The notes under the pieces: generated by a model
Databases searched by the model: none
What the model was told of the DNA's origin: nothing
The model's input: the letters and a program-made list of their open reading frames with translations, nothing else
Assembly (NCBI RefSeq): GCF_030546645.1
Contig: NZ_JAUOTO010000005.1
Span: 620,001 to 684,000, forward strand
Length of the DNA: 64,000 nucleotides
Source of the DNA: Flavitalea plasmicola
Lineage (GTDB): Bacteria > Bacteroidota > Bacteroidia > Chitinophagales > Chitinophagaceae
Direction: 5' to 3'
In this document: piece by piece, positions 18,601 through 27,860 of the stretch
Layout of the letters: the number at the start of each line of letters is the position of its first letter
Position numbering within the stretch: the stretch's first letter is position 1
Position numbers and translations under genes: made by a program

Positions 18601-21366
18601 TCATGGCTCTTTCATCGCCTTGATCACCCCGATCTGCTCCCCGAAATACCGGGGCGTCAGCAGCCTGCCCTCGAGGCTGTGCGCGATCAGCGCCTCTTTG
18701 AACAGGCTGCCGATCTGGTCGTTGTTACACCCCTCCGTAAATTCCGCGATCAGGTCGATCAGGAAGGTCATGTAATCTTTCGTGATAAATGCCGGGTTCT
18801 CGGACACTTCACCTTGCAGGAGCGTATAGATCTCCTCGAACTCCCGCTCCAGCACCGTCTTCGGGCTGAACTGCAGATCGGGGACCGCAGTTCCGGCAGG
18901 CTGTATCTTGCTCTTCATCGACTCAAAACGGCCCGCGATGGCTTTGACCAGGGTCGTATCGCGTGGTTCCATCCCGCCTTTCTGCTCCAGCCCCTGCAGG
19001 AAGGTGAGAAACCCTGCAATTTCAGAACGCAGTTCCAGCTGCGCCGACTCATTTTTCAACCGCATGGCGATGGACGGGAACGTTGCAGTGATCTCGGAAA
19101 AGAAGGTATCGGAGATCTGCCGTTCCTGTCCGTCCTCCGCACTTTCCTGCCACGCTTTAAAATGCTTCATACAGATCTCCAGCGTAATGGCAACGATCTT
19201 ATCGATCTTATAGTGCTGCGCATGAAGACTGGCCACTTTCTTTCTCGCGTCCAGGTCGGGCAGGCTGATCAGCACGCGCCGGAGCCTCGAAGGCCGCATC
19301 AGCGCCGGATCGATGTCCTGGATCCGGTTCGTCGTAGCGATTACCAGCACCCCATCGATCGGCCGGAAGCCGTCCAGCTCCGTCAGCAGCTGCGCCATCA
19401 GTGAATTGGCCACCATCGCCCCTCCCGTGTTCACGTTGGTCCTTTTCCTGGCAATACTGTCAAACTCGTCAAAAAGGATAACGGAAGGCGCATTCCGGCG
19501 CGCAGTTGCAAAGACTTCCCTGAGGTTCTCCTCACTTTTTCCTACCCACATTTCGATGATCTCCGGCCCGCTGATCATCTGGATCGTTGCATTGAGCTTA
19601 TTCGCGATGGCCTTGGCAAACATGGTCTTTCCTGTCCCGGGTGGTCCATGAAAGATAAAGCCCTTGGGTACCGTGTCCTGCTGCTGCTCCTTTGACAAAT
19701 TTTCCTCATCCTGCTGAAACAGCGACAGAGAGATCTGGATCTGCTGCTTGACGTCTTCATATCCGCCGATGTCGGCAAAACTGACCGTGGGCAGATCGAT
19801 GTCGTTGCTGTTGGAGTGCTGTTTAAAGACCCGCAGTGTCTGGTAGATGCTCTGTGAGCTGGCAGATTCCTTAAAGACACTTTGGATATATTTGAAAGCA
19901 TGCCGGAACTGCAGGATGTTGAGACCAGCCACCTGTTTGTAAAGTTCGTGCTCGTTGAAGTCATTAAAAAGTGCTTTCTCATCGCTGGTGATCAGATAAG
20001 GCAATGGATTGCGCATGACTCCGTTGATCTCTATTTCACGCGGGATACCCTGAACCCGTTCTGGCAGTGCAAACCTTCTCCTCAGCACCGGCTTGATAGG
20101 TGTGCTGGCGTCACAGAAGGCCATGATCTGCGGCAGATTGCCGGTCTTATCGGGCTGGAAAAGGATGCTGCTTCCCACCAGCGCATCGGACAGGACCTCC
20201 AGGGACCGAAGGATAAGGATCTCACCATCCACGAGCCGGTGCATCCGGTTGATAAAATCCTTTACATCGAAATTGAAATTATCGAGGATGGCCGTCTTGT
20301 TGGCGCGCCAGCAGACCTCTTTGTAAATAAGCTCGGTAATCACCTTGTCACAGATGATCAGCACCGACAGGCCATTCCGGATATAGCCCGTAATCCTTTC
20401 CAGGTCTTCGTGGTAGGCGATTCTGATAGCGGACTTGTCATCAAGCGTGGCAGGGAAGACGGGATTTTCACTCAGCAGGGGTATGCGCGTAAAAGCATTG
20501 GGTTTCTTTCTGGCCTTCTCTATCTCACCTCTTTTTGTGATCACATGCGGATCAGTTTCCAGGTGGATGCCCCCCTGCTCTTCTGTTTCCCCGAAAGAAA
20601 TGTAACATTCCGCCACAACGGTTTCCATAAAAGACACCAGGATCCGGTATGTTCCTGGCCGCCAGAAGTTTTCCTCCCCTGTCCCTAACCGGCAGGAAAC
20701 CGTGAAGTCAGTGTCTGTATCCCTGATTACCTGCAGCACCGACTGCTGTTCTTTCAGCTCGCCTTCTTCCGTATAGCAGGAGACAAAAAGTTCGCAGAAC
20801 CAGGAACCTTCATAGATTTTGTTCTTCAGGTAGACTTCCACATCCACCTGGCCGGTCTCTGAGAGGGCAAACTGGCTGACGGATCTTTTAGAAATGCCAA
20901 TGGTCGAGGTTTTCTCCTCGTTGTAGACCTTTACGTCATTGACAGAAAAATATGGGTTGTGATTGATCGTAACGTTCCCGAGGTTACTGACAAAGAATGT
21001 ATGCGTCACCAGCGTCTGCTCCTCCACGGAAACCAGTACTGCATAAGGACCATGGGTGGGGAGCTCTTCGGAAACAGGAAAAAGCGGCATTTCGAAGTCC
21101 ACAGACGGCATATCATGCCCGACCAGTTTCCTGATCGTGTTGCTCCCTATAACCTCCAGCTCTTCCGCGATCCTGACAATTTTGAATGTTACGTCTCCTA
21201 TCCAGTTCTCTGCCCCCGCCTGCCCGTTGCCAAGCGTCACCAGGATCGAAGCGGACTCCACCCTCGACCGCTCGAATACCCGGCGGGCTTTCCTCCTGCC
21301 TTGATCAAATTGCTCATACATATAGTACGTAATAATACGCTGAAACGTAAAATGGTTCTCAGACAT
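18601..21366 (-). CDS. AAA+ ATPase, Cdc48/proteasomal-ATPase-like
   Basis: The 921-residue protein ends the operon. One clear AAA module occupies about residues 535-740: FADIGGYEDVKQQI, Walker A GPPGTGKT (574-581), Walker B ILFDEFDS, sensor-1 ATTN, and an arginine-rich box RPSRLRR. This is the type found in Cdc48, FtsH and proteasomal ATPases. Residues 1-280 look all-beta and resemble stacked sandwich domains. Residues 310-500 have the outline of a second AAA-like module without Walker residues, possibly a degenerate first ring. Expected role: pull apart or unfold proteins tagged by the neighbouring conjugation enzymes. The start overlaps the JAB gene by 8 bp. The fold reading of the N-terminal half is inference. 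Confidence 0.88.
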   Translation of the reverse strand: MSENHFTFQRIITYYMYEQFDQGRRKARRVFERSRVESASILVTLGNGQAGAENWIGDVTFKIVRIAEELEVIGSNTIRKLVGHDMPSVDFEMPLFPVSEELPTHGPYAVLVSVEEQTLVTHTFFVSNLGNVTINHNPYFSVNDVKVYNEEKTSTIGISKRSVSQFALSETGQVDVEVYLKNKIYEGSWFCELFVSCYTEEGELKEQQSVLQVIRDTDTDFTVSCRLGTGEENFWRPGTYRILVSFMETVVAECYISFGETEEQGGIHLETDPHVITKRGEIEKARKKPNAFTRIPLLSENPVFPATLDDKSAIRIAYHEDLERITGYIRNGLSVLIICDKVITELIYKEVCWRANKTAILDNFNFDVKDFINRMHRLVDGEILILRSLEVLSDALVGSSILFQPDKTGNLPQIMAFCDASTPIKPVLRRRFALPERVQGIPREIEINGVMRNPLPYLITSDEKALFNDFNEHELYKQVAGLNILQFRHAFKYIQSVFKESASSQSIYQTLRVFKQHSNSNDIDLPTVSFADIGGYEDVKQQIQISLSLFQQDEENLSKEQQQDTVPKGFIFHGPPGTGKTMFAKAIANKLNATIQMISGPEIIEMWVGKSEENLREVFATARRNAPSVILFDEFDSIARKRTNVNTGGAMVANSLMAQLLTELDGFRPIDGVLVIATTNRIQDIDPALMRPSRLRRVLISLPDLDARKKVASLHAQHYKIDKIVAITLEICMKHFKAWQESAEDGQERQISDTFFSEITATFPSIAMRLKNESAQLELRSEIAGFLTFLQGLEQKGGMEPRDTTLVKAIAGRFESMKSKIQPAGTAVPDLQFSPKTVLEREFEEIYTLLQGEVSENPAFITKDYMTFLIDLIAEFTEGCNNDQIGSLFKEALIAHSLEGRLLTPRYFGEQIGVIKAMKEP

Positions 21367-22534
21367 AGACCTCGTATTTTGTTTCCTCCAGCCGTCCGTT
21401 GGAGTCGTTTTTCTGAAAGCAGCGCAGCTCCCGGCCTGTCTTATCGATATTTAAAAGCAGCGCTGCCTGCCAGGGTTTCGTAAAAAATTGCCGGTGCAGG
21501 GACTGGTCCAGCTCCGAGAGCCCAAAGCTGTCGCTTGCTGCAAAAAGATGCGTATGGTACCAGCCCAGCAGCTTCTGCGTAGGGAAATCCCGGGAGATCG
21601 CCTGGTTGAGCTTGCTCCACGTCTCGCTGGTGAACAGCAGGAGCAGCGAATTGCCAAATGCGTGTTCAGCCGGCACGATCGCCGTGATTTCTATTATCCA
21701 CCTGAATCCTTTTTCCTCCTCGTTCTCAGGTCCCTCCGCCTGCCTGTAGGCATTTCCTACCAGGTAACCTCCGTTTTCCTCGGACTGACTTAACGGAAGC
21801 GTTTCTACCAGCTGGTGATAGACGTCAGGCGTCAGGACAACCCGGCTTTCAGCATACCTGCCCCGGCCCCTGGTTTGCGCACCAGAGGGACCGGAAGGAG
21901 TATACAATGGGAGAACATCGCTCTTTACTTTACTGAAAGAAATTCTGGTCCTGTCGCTTTTTAGCCTGGGAAGCTCAAAAACATCTTTACCTGAAAAGGT
22001 TTCAGGCACTACCAGTGTGGCATCGCCATCCGGATCGGAAAATGCGGCATTGTCGTCCCTCGAGAGCATCAGCTCATAATAAACTATGGAACCACTTTTC
22101 AGCCCGGGACCATATGCCAGCGCCGCGACCTTATCGATAAAGTACATAAAAAGCTCCTCTACAGACAGGTGACAGGAATAGATCATCTCGTTCATCTCGT
22201 TGACTTCTAGCCGCAGCCATTGAATCGCCGCGCCGGGGCCGGGCAGAACAAGGGAAGAAAAACGGGCTGGTCTGTCAGATCCTTCTTCCCCATGGAAACC
22301 GGCGCCTGGCGACTGCGGGCGCCGCAGTTCACCCGGCGTGATGCCGGGTTCGGGGATAAGCATAAACCAGGCCTCTTTCAGCCGGATGCCCGCGGCCTGC
22401 AGGACAGGGCCTATCAGCTTGTCAATCGAGGTTGCTACAAAGGAATAAGGGATGAACGCAAAGCGTCTTATCTCCTGGTCCTGCTGTTTGTATACGATCA
22501 GAAACTGGTAACCGGTGGGGATAGGACTGATCAT
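21359..22534 (-). CDS. JAB/JAMM (MPN+) metalloprotease, deconjugase
   Basis: The 391-residue protein carries a C-terminal JAB domain (about residues 230-375) with a complete zinc-protease motif: Glu at 252/253 before GGYLVG, H327-T-H329, then S340-x2-D343. JAMM enzymes of this type cleave isopeptide or linear bonds after a ubiquitin-like C-terminus. In this operon it should process or remove the ubiquitin-like protein. The first 200 residues are not recognisable and probably mediate binding to a partner. Its ATG overlaps the E2 stop codon in an ATGA tetranucleotide (22531-22534), implying translational coupling. All metal ligands are present, so an active enzyme is likely. Confidence 0.9.
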   Translation of the reverse strand: MISPIPTGYQFLIVYKQQDQEIRRFAFIPYSFVATSIDKLIGPVLQAAGIRLKEAWFMLIPEPGITPGELRRPQSPGAGFHGEEGSDRPARFSSLVLPGPGAAIQWLRLEVNEMNEMIYSCHLSVEELFMYFIDKVAALAYGPGLKSGSIVYYELMLSRDDNAAFSDPDGDATLVVPETFSGKDVFELPRLKSDRTRISFSKVKSDVLPLYTPSGPSGAQTRGRGRYAESRVVLTPDVYHQLVETLPLSQSEENGGYLVGNAYRQAEGPENEEEKGFRWIIEITAIVPAEHAFGNSLLLLFTSETWSKLNQAISRDFPTQKLLGWYHTHLFAASDSFGLSELDQSLHRQFFTKPWQAALLLNIDKTGRELRCFQKNDSNGRLEETKYEVYV

Positions 22535-23466
22535 GAGATAGCTGATTGGTTAATACGATTGAACCGGATCTTCTGACGGAGCTGGTATTCTTTCCATTGC
22601 GCCAGCAGGTGCGGAGGTTGGGGGGTACCTTTGAAAAAAGCGCCTTTCTTTTCAGTATCCCCCCAATTCTCCGGGTTGATCAGCTCTTTATAAGGAACGG
22701 TGAACCTGATTCCCCCGATCTCCTCGATGTACGGCCAGTTAGCGGGTTTCATAGCCCATTCGGCTGCTTCCTGGTTATAAGGCTCCCAGAAATCATAATT
22801 CCTCCAATGCAACATCTCATCGAGCAGCAGGACGATGCGTTTCAGCCCAAGGCCGGGCAGGTAACGCTCGCGCAACGGGCCAAGGCATACCAGGCCATCT
22901 GTATTGACATTGGGATGGAACAGCTTCGTCATCCATTCCAGCAGCGGGGCTTCCCGCGGATATTCCCCTGTCAGCAGGATCTTCACCTGGTGAAGATCGG
23001 AGAACTCAGGACGTTCACCCTCATGGATAGGAGGGGCTGCAAAGCTCCTGCAGTTAAAAGTAATAGTATACTCATCCGGTTTATCGTCCCTGTTGGTCTC
23101 ATAGGAAATATGCGGATAGCCGTCCGGAAGACCGCTCATATCCTCCTGGTCAGATTTCATCGCCGCCAGTCTTCTCCTCATATCTATCGACCCGGCAACT
23201 GCCTCCGGATAGATATACAGCATGGCGCCATCGGGCAGATTGGCCTGTTCAATCGACTGATCGGCACCCAATCGTATATTCTTACCGGTCCTGGGATCTA
23301 CATATTCCACCACGGCTCGCTGGCCGCTGCCATAAGAGTCCTGCTGCGGCCAATCTCTGGCTTCAAAGAACTCGGCGGCAATAGTGCCGATGGTGGTGGC
23401 GGGATCTATCTCGCATTCGTACGCGCTCTCGGAGGTATCCCGGATATATAATTTTTTCCCTGGCAT
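22531..23466 (-). CDS. Ubiquitin-like domain fused to E2-type conjugating enzyme
   Basis: The 311-residue protein has two parts. Residues 1-92 form a ubiquitin-like beta-grasp domain that closely parallels the N-terminus of the Roco GTPase in the same operon and ends in YPEAVAG. Residues 105-250 match the E2 (UBC) fold: GEYPREAP at 167-174, HPNV at 184-187, catalytic Cys C194 in GLVCLG, then the GLKRIVLLLDEMLHW helix and a Pro/Asn-rich segment typical of the E2 C-terminal half. The E2 would take the activated tail of a ubiquitin-like protein from the E1 and transfer it to a target, perhaps with the RING-like protein. A ubiquitin-like domain fused to its own E2 is unusual. Confidence 0.9.
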   Translation of the reverse strand: MPGKKLYIRDTSESAYECEIDPATTIGTIAAEFFEARDWPQQDSYGSGQRAVVEYVDPRTGKNIRLGADQSIEQANLPDGAMLYIYPEAVAGSIDMRRRLAAMKSDQEDMSGLPDGYPHISYETNRDDKPDEYTITFNCRSFAAPPIHEGERPEFSDLHQVKILLTGEYPREAPLLEWMTKLFHPNVNTDGLVCLGPLRERYLPGLGLKRIVLLLDEMLHWRNYDFWEPYNQEAAEWAMKPANWPYIEEIGGIRFTVPYKELINPENWGDTEKKGAFFKGTPQPPHLLAQWKEYQLRQKIRFNRINQSAIS

Positions 23467-23475
23467 AAGGATGAT

Positions 23476-24279
23476 TTATTGAATTTTTGTAAAAATGATT
23501 TTTTTCTTCTTTCCGTCATTCTGTGTGCTGGCCACATCGATCGATACCTGTCCCTCTTTTTGTACCTGTTCCACCACCTCCCGGACCCTGCTCATAAAAT
23601 CAGGCGGCCCGTCCTGCGGAGCGCTTCCCGGGCCCATAAACAACAGTCCCAGCCATTTTTGCAGCAAATCGAGCTCCTTCGCTTTATCGGAAAGACCATT
23701 GAATTGCTGTTTCATTTCCTGGTGCTCAAGCTTCATTTCCTCATAGGCCTCCAGGTGTCGCTGACTGCTCTGCAATTTTCCCTTTGCGTCCTGCAGCTCG
23801 TCCAGCACCTGCTTGTACTGGCCTTCGGAGATAATCCTTTCCGGCAGGAAATCCCACACAGGATTATTCGGGCGGAGGCTCCATTCTTCGACACTGGCGA
23901 TCTTCTTTTCCAGCTGCCTGCGAAGCTTTGCGCCGCCGGAGATTGTATTCTCATAAACAATCACCTGGTAGCCTTGCACGTCGAAGGGAACCTCGTGGAT
24001 ATCCTGGGCGATAACGATGGTATTGTTACCCAGGGAGTTCGCGATCCCCAGCTCAAAGAAGACATTGGGGTTCCTGTCCGTCAGGTCCGCAATGATCACC
24101 TTGGCACGCCTGATATTTTCGATGATCCGTTTAATGACACTGCCGGGCTGTTCATCTTCATCCACGCGGATACATTTAAGCCCTTTGTTCTCCACCGCTG
24201 GTTTGATGGCGTCAAAATAAACACCTGACAGCTCGTTGCTGAAAGGCATCATGACAAAACAGAAATCTTCCTTTATCAT
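23476..24279 (-). CDS. Nucleoside deoxyribosyltransferase/TIR-like protein with coiled coil
   Basis: The 267-residue protein begins with a Rossmann-like domain (residues 1-130): FCFVMMPFSNEL, VIIADLTDRNPNVFFELG with the likely catalytic Glu E76, and TIVIAQD. This pattern is that of the nucleoside 2-deoxyribosyltransferase/TIR-like superfamily, whose conflict-system members attack nucleotides such as NAD+ or bind them as signals. Residues 155-215 are a charged coiled coil. The C-terminus is rich in Lys. It lies 6 bp behind the Roco gene and 9 bp before the Ubl-E2 gene, so it belongs to the system as effector or sensor. Enzyme activity is not proven by the sequence. Confidence 0.75.
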   Translation of the reverse strand: MIKEDFCFVMMPFSNELSGVYFDAIKPAVENKGLKCIRVDEDEQPGSVIKRIIENIRRAKVIIADLTDRNPNVFFELGIANSLGNNTIVIAQDIHEVPFDVQGYQVIVYENTISGGAKLRRQLEKKIASVEEWSLRPNNPVWDFLPERIISEGQYKQVLDELQDAKGKLQSSQRHLEAYEEMKLEHQEMKQQFNGLSDKAKELDLLQKWLGLLFMGPGSAPQDGPPDFMSRVREVVEQVQKEGQVSIDVASTQNDGKKKKIIFTKIQ

Positions 24280-24285
24280 AATTTT

Positions 24286-26685
24286 CTATTTAGAGAGATG
24301 GCCATTGCGATCTTCCAATGACCTGATAAAATCAAGTAAGCTTACAATACATGTATTTTGCGAACGGTCATACTCTTCCCTTGGCAGAGAGGCCCTTTCT
24401 TTCCAGACTCCATTAAACCTGGCATGGATCATGATCCATTCATGCACCTCTACCTCTGAAAGCGCATGTGCCTTCAGGACCAGGTCCATGTGCCGGACTG
24501 CTTCGCGGACCTGACCTTCCTTAACCAGTTCCACTACTCCGGCAAATCCTTTATGGTCCTTTCCGTTCTCACCATACAGCAGCCTTTTCACCGACAGGTT
24601 CCTCCGAAGGGCCGGAATAAAGATCTCATCCCGGCCTTCCTCCTCGTAGATCGTCAGATCGTTAAAATCGATGGGGACCGTGCCCGTGATATAGTCTACA
24701 ATAAACTCCCTGACACGGGTATTTACAAGCGTCCGGTTAATCCGGTAAAGCTGCTCGCGCAGGACCTCCAGCAGCAGCCGCTTCCCTCCCTTTCCGGTGA
24801 TCTCGATGGCTATCCTCCTGGCCAGTTTATCCACCGTGATCAGCGCAGACAGGTGTTCGTTATTCTCCGACCGTACGTAGACGCAGCCCCCTTTCCAATA
24901 CTGTTGCAACCGGTAAAAGTTGGTGACGATGAATCGCAGGAACACCTCTTCCGGCAGCAATGAATATTCGAAGAAGAAACGCAGACAGTCCGGCGATGTC
25001 ACATAGCCCAGGATCGCCGGCCTGTCGGGTGGAAAATGAGAGGGGAAGTAATACGTATACCTGGGCATTCCGTTTTCAAACGTTTCTTCGTTGATCCGGT
25101 AACAGAAATTAAAATGGATCATCAGGTTGAGCACGATCCTCACATCGTTCACTGTAGGGCATAGGCCTTTATCCAGGATGGGCATCACCTCTTCTTCGCC
25201 GATCCTGCCATTCCTGCGCTTGAGCTCGTCGGAGCCCATGATCTGGTAGATTCCTTTGGTGATCCATTCCGGCTTCAGCACATGGCTATCCTCCAAATGG
25301 CGGTTGTTTGTTATGTTCACGATAATCCCCAGATCATTCAGTAGCCTCAGCAGGCTTCTCATGTCTTCATCGCTGAAGTCGGCATTTATTTTTTTACAAA
25401 GGGTCTTATACCGGGGATAGTCCACGTAATTTCTCCGGTTTTTTTCCAGCGCTTTTTTTACCCGGAAATAATGAGCAGGCAGCAGGTCGTCCAGGTGCGG
25501 CATACTTTTGATCGCCGCGGCAATCAGCTGCTGCAATGTCCCCATGCCCTTCCCGGTGGCACAGGAAGTCTCGACAAACCCGATGATCTGCGGATATTTT
25601 TCCCGCAGCGCATTTTGCGCGATCCTGATACTCTGCTCGTCGGATTTGTTCAGCGCAATTACCACCGGAGACCGCGGCGCAAAGCCTTTTATCAGCGAAA
25701 GCCAGTACTCTAGGTCCATCTCGCAGTGGTAATCATCTATCTGCAGTGAAGTGACAACCACATACGCTGTCCGCTCGGTGAGGAAGAATTTGTGTGTGGC
25801 ATAATTGATCTCCTGCCCCCCGAAATCCCATACATTCACTTTTACGGGAGAATGTTCGTCCCGCAGGACCATCCAGCCGAGGATATCGATGCCCTCTGTT
25901 TTCATTGTGAGAGGGTCGAAGGTGTTGGTCCGTAACCGTTCGATCAGTGACGTTTTCCCCACTGCCCCGGAGCCAAGAAATGCCAGTTTGCATTCCAGCA
26001 GCTTATGCGCATGCCCATCCCGGTCCGCCCGCAGGATCTCCAGGTACTGTAATACAGGCCTCGATCCTTGCTGGATCAGCTCATTGGGCACTTTTAACAG
26101 TAACTCCGACTGGTCAAGCAGATCCAGCATCTCATCAATCGGCCCCCAGATCAGCGTTGCATTGTCTGGTATTTCTTCCCTTCCGGCAGGTGACACCGGG
26201 TTGATGATCTTACGGCTTTCCTTACAGAGGATGACACCGGAAGTAATAGGCCTTTTTTTATGCAGTTGAAGGGCGGCGCTTTCAATACTTTCATCCGGAC
26301 GCAGCCGGATGGTATAGGCATTGTCCGGGAACGGGTCAAAGAGAGAGATCAGCTTGAGAAGGATCATAGCAGGCGCCGGAAAAATATCCTGGACAGGACG
26401 GCCCGGATCGCCCGCGATTGCTGCCGGGTAGATATGTAACATGGCTCCATCAGGCACCATGGCCTCCTCCAGCGACTGATCGTCGCGCAGCCTGATGTGT
26501 TGCCCCGTTACCGCATCTATATATTCGACAACCCCTCTATGCTCAAGTCCATTAGCCTTACTCATCCCCCGCTCGTTCGCCTCGAAAAATTCTGCCGACA
26601 AAACAGCTATCAATGTATCCCTGGAGACCTCGCACGCGTAAAGACTTCCGGCGGCATCCTTTATATAAAGCTTTTTTGTGACCAT
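24286..26685 (-). CDS. Ubl-Roco GTPase with C-terminal adaptor domain
   Basis: The 799-residue protein begins with a ubiquitin-like domain (residues 1-93, ending YPAAIAG) nearly parallel to that of the E2 fusion; a second beta-grasp-like stretch may follow at 108-190. The Roc GTPase domain has the P-loop GSGAVGKT at 238-245, DFGGQE, NKSD and a late SCATGKG motif. A COR-like region follows (about 400-690), the dimerisation part of Roco proteins. The last 85 residues resemble the N-terminal helical domain of the CHAT protein, suggesting homotypic docking (an EAD-type adaptor). No leucine-rich repeats are present. It lies 1 bp after the E1 stop. Likely the GTP-dependent switch or sensor of the system. 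Confidence 0.88.
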   Translation of the reverse strand: MVTKKLYIKDAAGSLYACEVSRDTLIAVLSAEFFEANERGMSKANGLEHRGVVEYIDAVTGQHIRLRDDQSLEEAMVPDGAMLHIYPAAIAGDPGRPVQDIFPAPAMILLKLISLFDPFPDNAYTIRLRPDESIESAALQLHKKRPITSGVILCKESRKIINPVSPAGREEIPDNATLIWGPIDEMLDLLDQSELLLKVPNELIQQGSRPVLQYLEILRADRDGHAHKLLECKLAFLGSGAVGKTSLIERLRTNTFDPLTMKTEGIDILGWMVLRDEHSPVKVNVWDFGGQEINYATHKFFLTERTAYVVVTSLQIDDYHCEMDLEYWLSLIKGFAPRSPVVIALNKSDEQSIRIAQNALREKYPQIIGFVETSCATGKGMGTLQQLIAAAIKSMPHLDDLLPAHYFRVKKALEKNRRNYVDYPRYKTLCKKINADFSDEDMRSLLRLLNDLGIIVNITNNRHLEDSHVLKPEWITKGIYQIMGSDELKRRNGRIGEEEVMPILDKGLCPTVNDVRIVLNLMIHFNFCYRINEETFENGMPRYTYYFPSHFPPDRPAILGYVTSPDCLRFFFEYSLLPEEVFLRFIVTNFYRLQQYWKGGCVYVRSENNEHLSALITVDKLARRIAIEITGKGGKRLLLEVLREQLYRINRTLVNTRVREFIVDYITGTVPIDFNDLTIYEEEGRDEIFIPALRRNLSVKRLLYGENGKDHKGFAGVVELVKEGQVREAVRHMDLVLKAHALSEVEVHEWIMIHARFNGVWKERASLPREEYDRSQNTCIVSLLDFIRSLEDRNGHLSK

Positions 26686-26686
26686 C

Positions 26687-27853
26687 TCAGTTTGGAAAAA
26701 GTTTTTTAATATCCCCTGTCAGCTCATAAAACCCTGTACCCCGGCCGGACCACACGGTTATCACCTCTCCCTGCGGTATGCCCAGCGCAGACAACGACCG
26801 CTTCGCCAGCGCATGGCTTAATCCCACCGAACCGACTGCGTTCTTCCTCCTTATCGCCCCGCAGGCAGGGCAATGGATTTTCTCTTCGGGCACCCTGGCA
26901 ATCTGCTGGCTGATCTCCTCAATTGCCCCACAGCCCGTACAGCGCAGATCGACGAGGAAATGCCTGCCCAGCTCCAGGATTACCTCCGGCCCAAGCTTTT
27001 CGGCCGCCAGCCCCAGCAGCTCCGATGCGGAAAGATCATCCGCACGACGCATCAACGTCTCCACGGGATCGTAAGGCCGCGCCGGGTGATTGAGACAAGT
27101 TGGGTTTTCCGGGAGGACCGACCTGTGCAGACCCAGGTCAAGACCATTGTAGACGATGGCTTCACCCGGGTGGATCGCCCGCAGACCGGTGAAATAATAA
27201 CAGGCCTCCTGCGCTATGATCCCCCCTACGATGGCGATCGGCGCAAGCGTAGTGGGTAAAACCTGTTGCATAAAGGGAGATGGTGAAGCAATAAAACCGG
27301 TGCAGGAATATCGTTCAGCCATATTATGGCGGTCGCGCTCGCTAAGCAGGCAGTCATAGCAGGCACCTTTTCCAGGAAAGAACCACTTCACCTCGCCTCC
27401 GTGCTCCCATACGCCCCCGTCCAGGTACGGCTTACCGGCCAAAGCCGCATAGGTGCCGGCATGTGAACGTGCCGCCAGGTTATCCAGCCCGCCGATGACC
27501 AGGTCCACATTCCTGTAAAAACCCAATCCCAGGTCGAATAGTACGTCCCCATTGATATAGCGGGACCGGATGGATGGATAAAGTTTTTTTGCAGCCCCGG
27601 CCAGCCGCTCCGCCTTATATTGGCCAATATCCGAAACCGAAAAAAGCGCCGTGCGGCTGAGGTTGGAAGGTTCCACTTTGTCGAAGTCTACCACCAGCAG
27701 GTTGCCTATACCCATCAGGGCAAGGTTTTTAACGATCTCGTTTCCCAAAGCGCCCGCGCCGATGACCATGACGGTTGCCCGTTGAAGACAGCCCTGGTCC
27801 CATCCCCTGATACGCGTCTGTCTGTCAAAGCGGTCGATTACATGGGTATCCAT
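26687..27853 (-). CDS. E1-like ubiquitin-activating enzyme (ThiF family)
   Basis: The 388-residue protein has an adenylation domain of the ThiF/MoeB/E1 type: R14 in the RQTRIRGW segment, the nucleotide loop GAGALG at 32-37, D56, SNLSR at 63-67, K80 and GGLDN at 121-125. C184 in RYSCTGF lies where E1-like enzymes carry the Cys that forms the thioester. C165-x2-C168 may bind zinc, with a partner further on. Residues 305-331 form an added zinc ribbon (C305-x2-C308, C328-x2-C331). It should adenylate the C-terminus of a ubiquitin-like protein and pass it to the E2. Only one adenylation domain is present, as in bacterial homodimeric E1s. Confidence 0.92.
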   Translation of the reverse strand: MDTHVIDRFDRQTRIRGWDQGCLQRATVMVIGAGALGNEIVKNLALMGIGNLLVVDFDKVEPSNLSRTALFSVSDIGQYKAERLAGAAKKLYPSIRSRYINGDVLFDLGLGFYRNVDLVIGGLDNLAARSHAGTYAALAGKPYLDGGVWEHGGEVKWFFPGKGACYDCLLSERDRHNMAERYSCTGFIASPSPFMQQVLPTTLAPIAIVGGIIAQEACYYFTGLRAIHPGEAIVYNGLDLGLHRSVLPENPTCLNHPARPYDPVETLMRRADDLSASELLGLAAEKLGPEVILELGRHFLVDLRCTGCGAIEEISQQIARVPEEKIHCPACGAIRRKNAVGSVGLSHALAKRSLSALGIPQGEVITVWSGRGTGFYELTGDIKKLFPN

Positions 27854-27860
27854 ATCAGTG

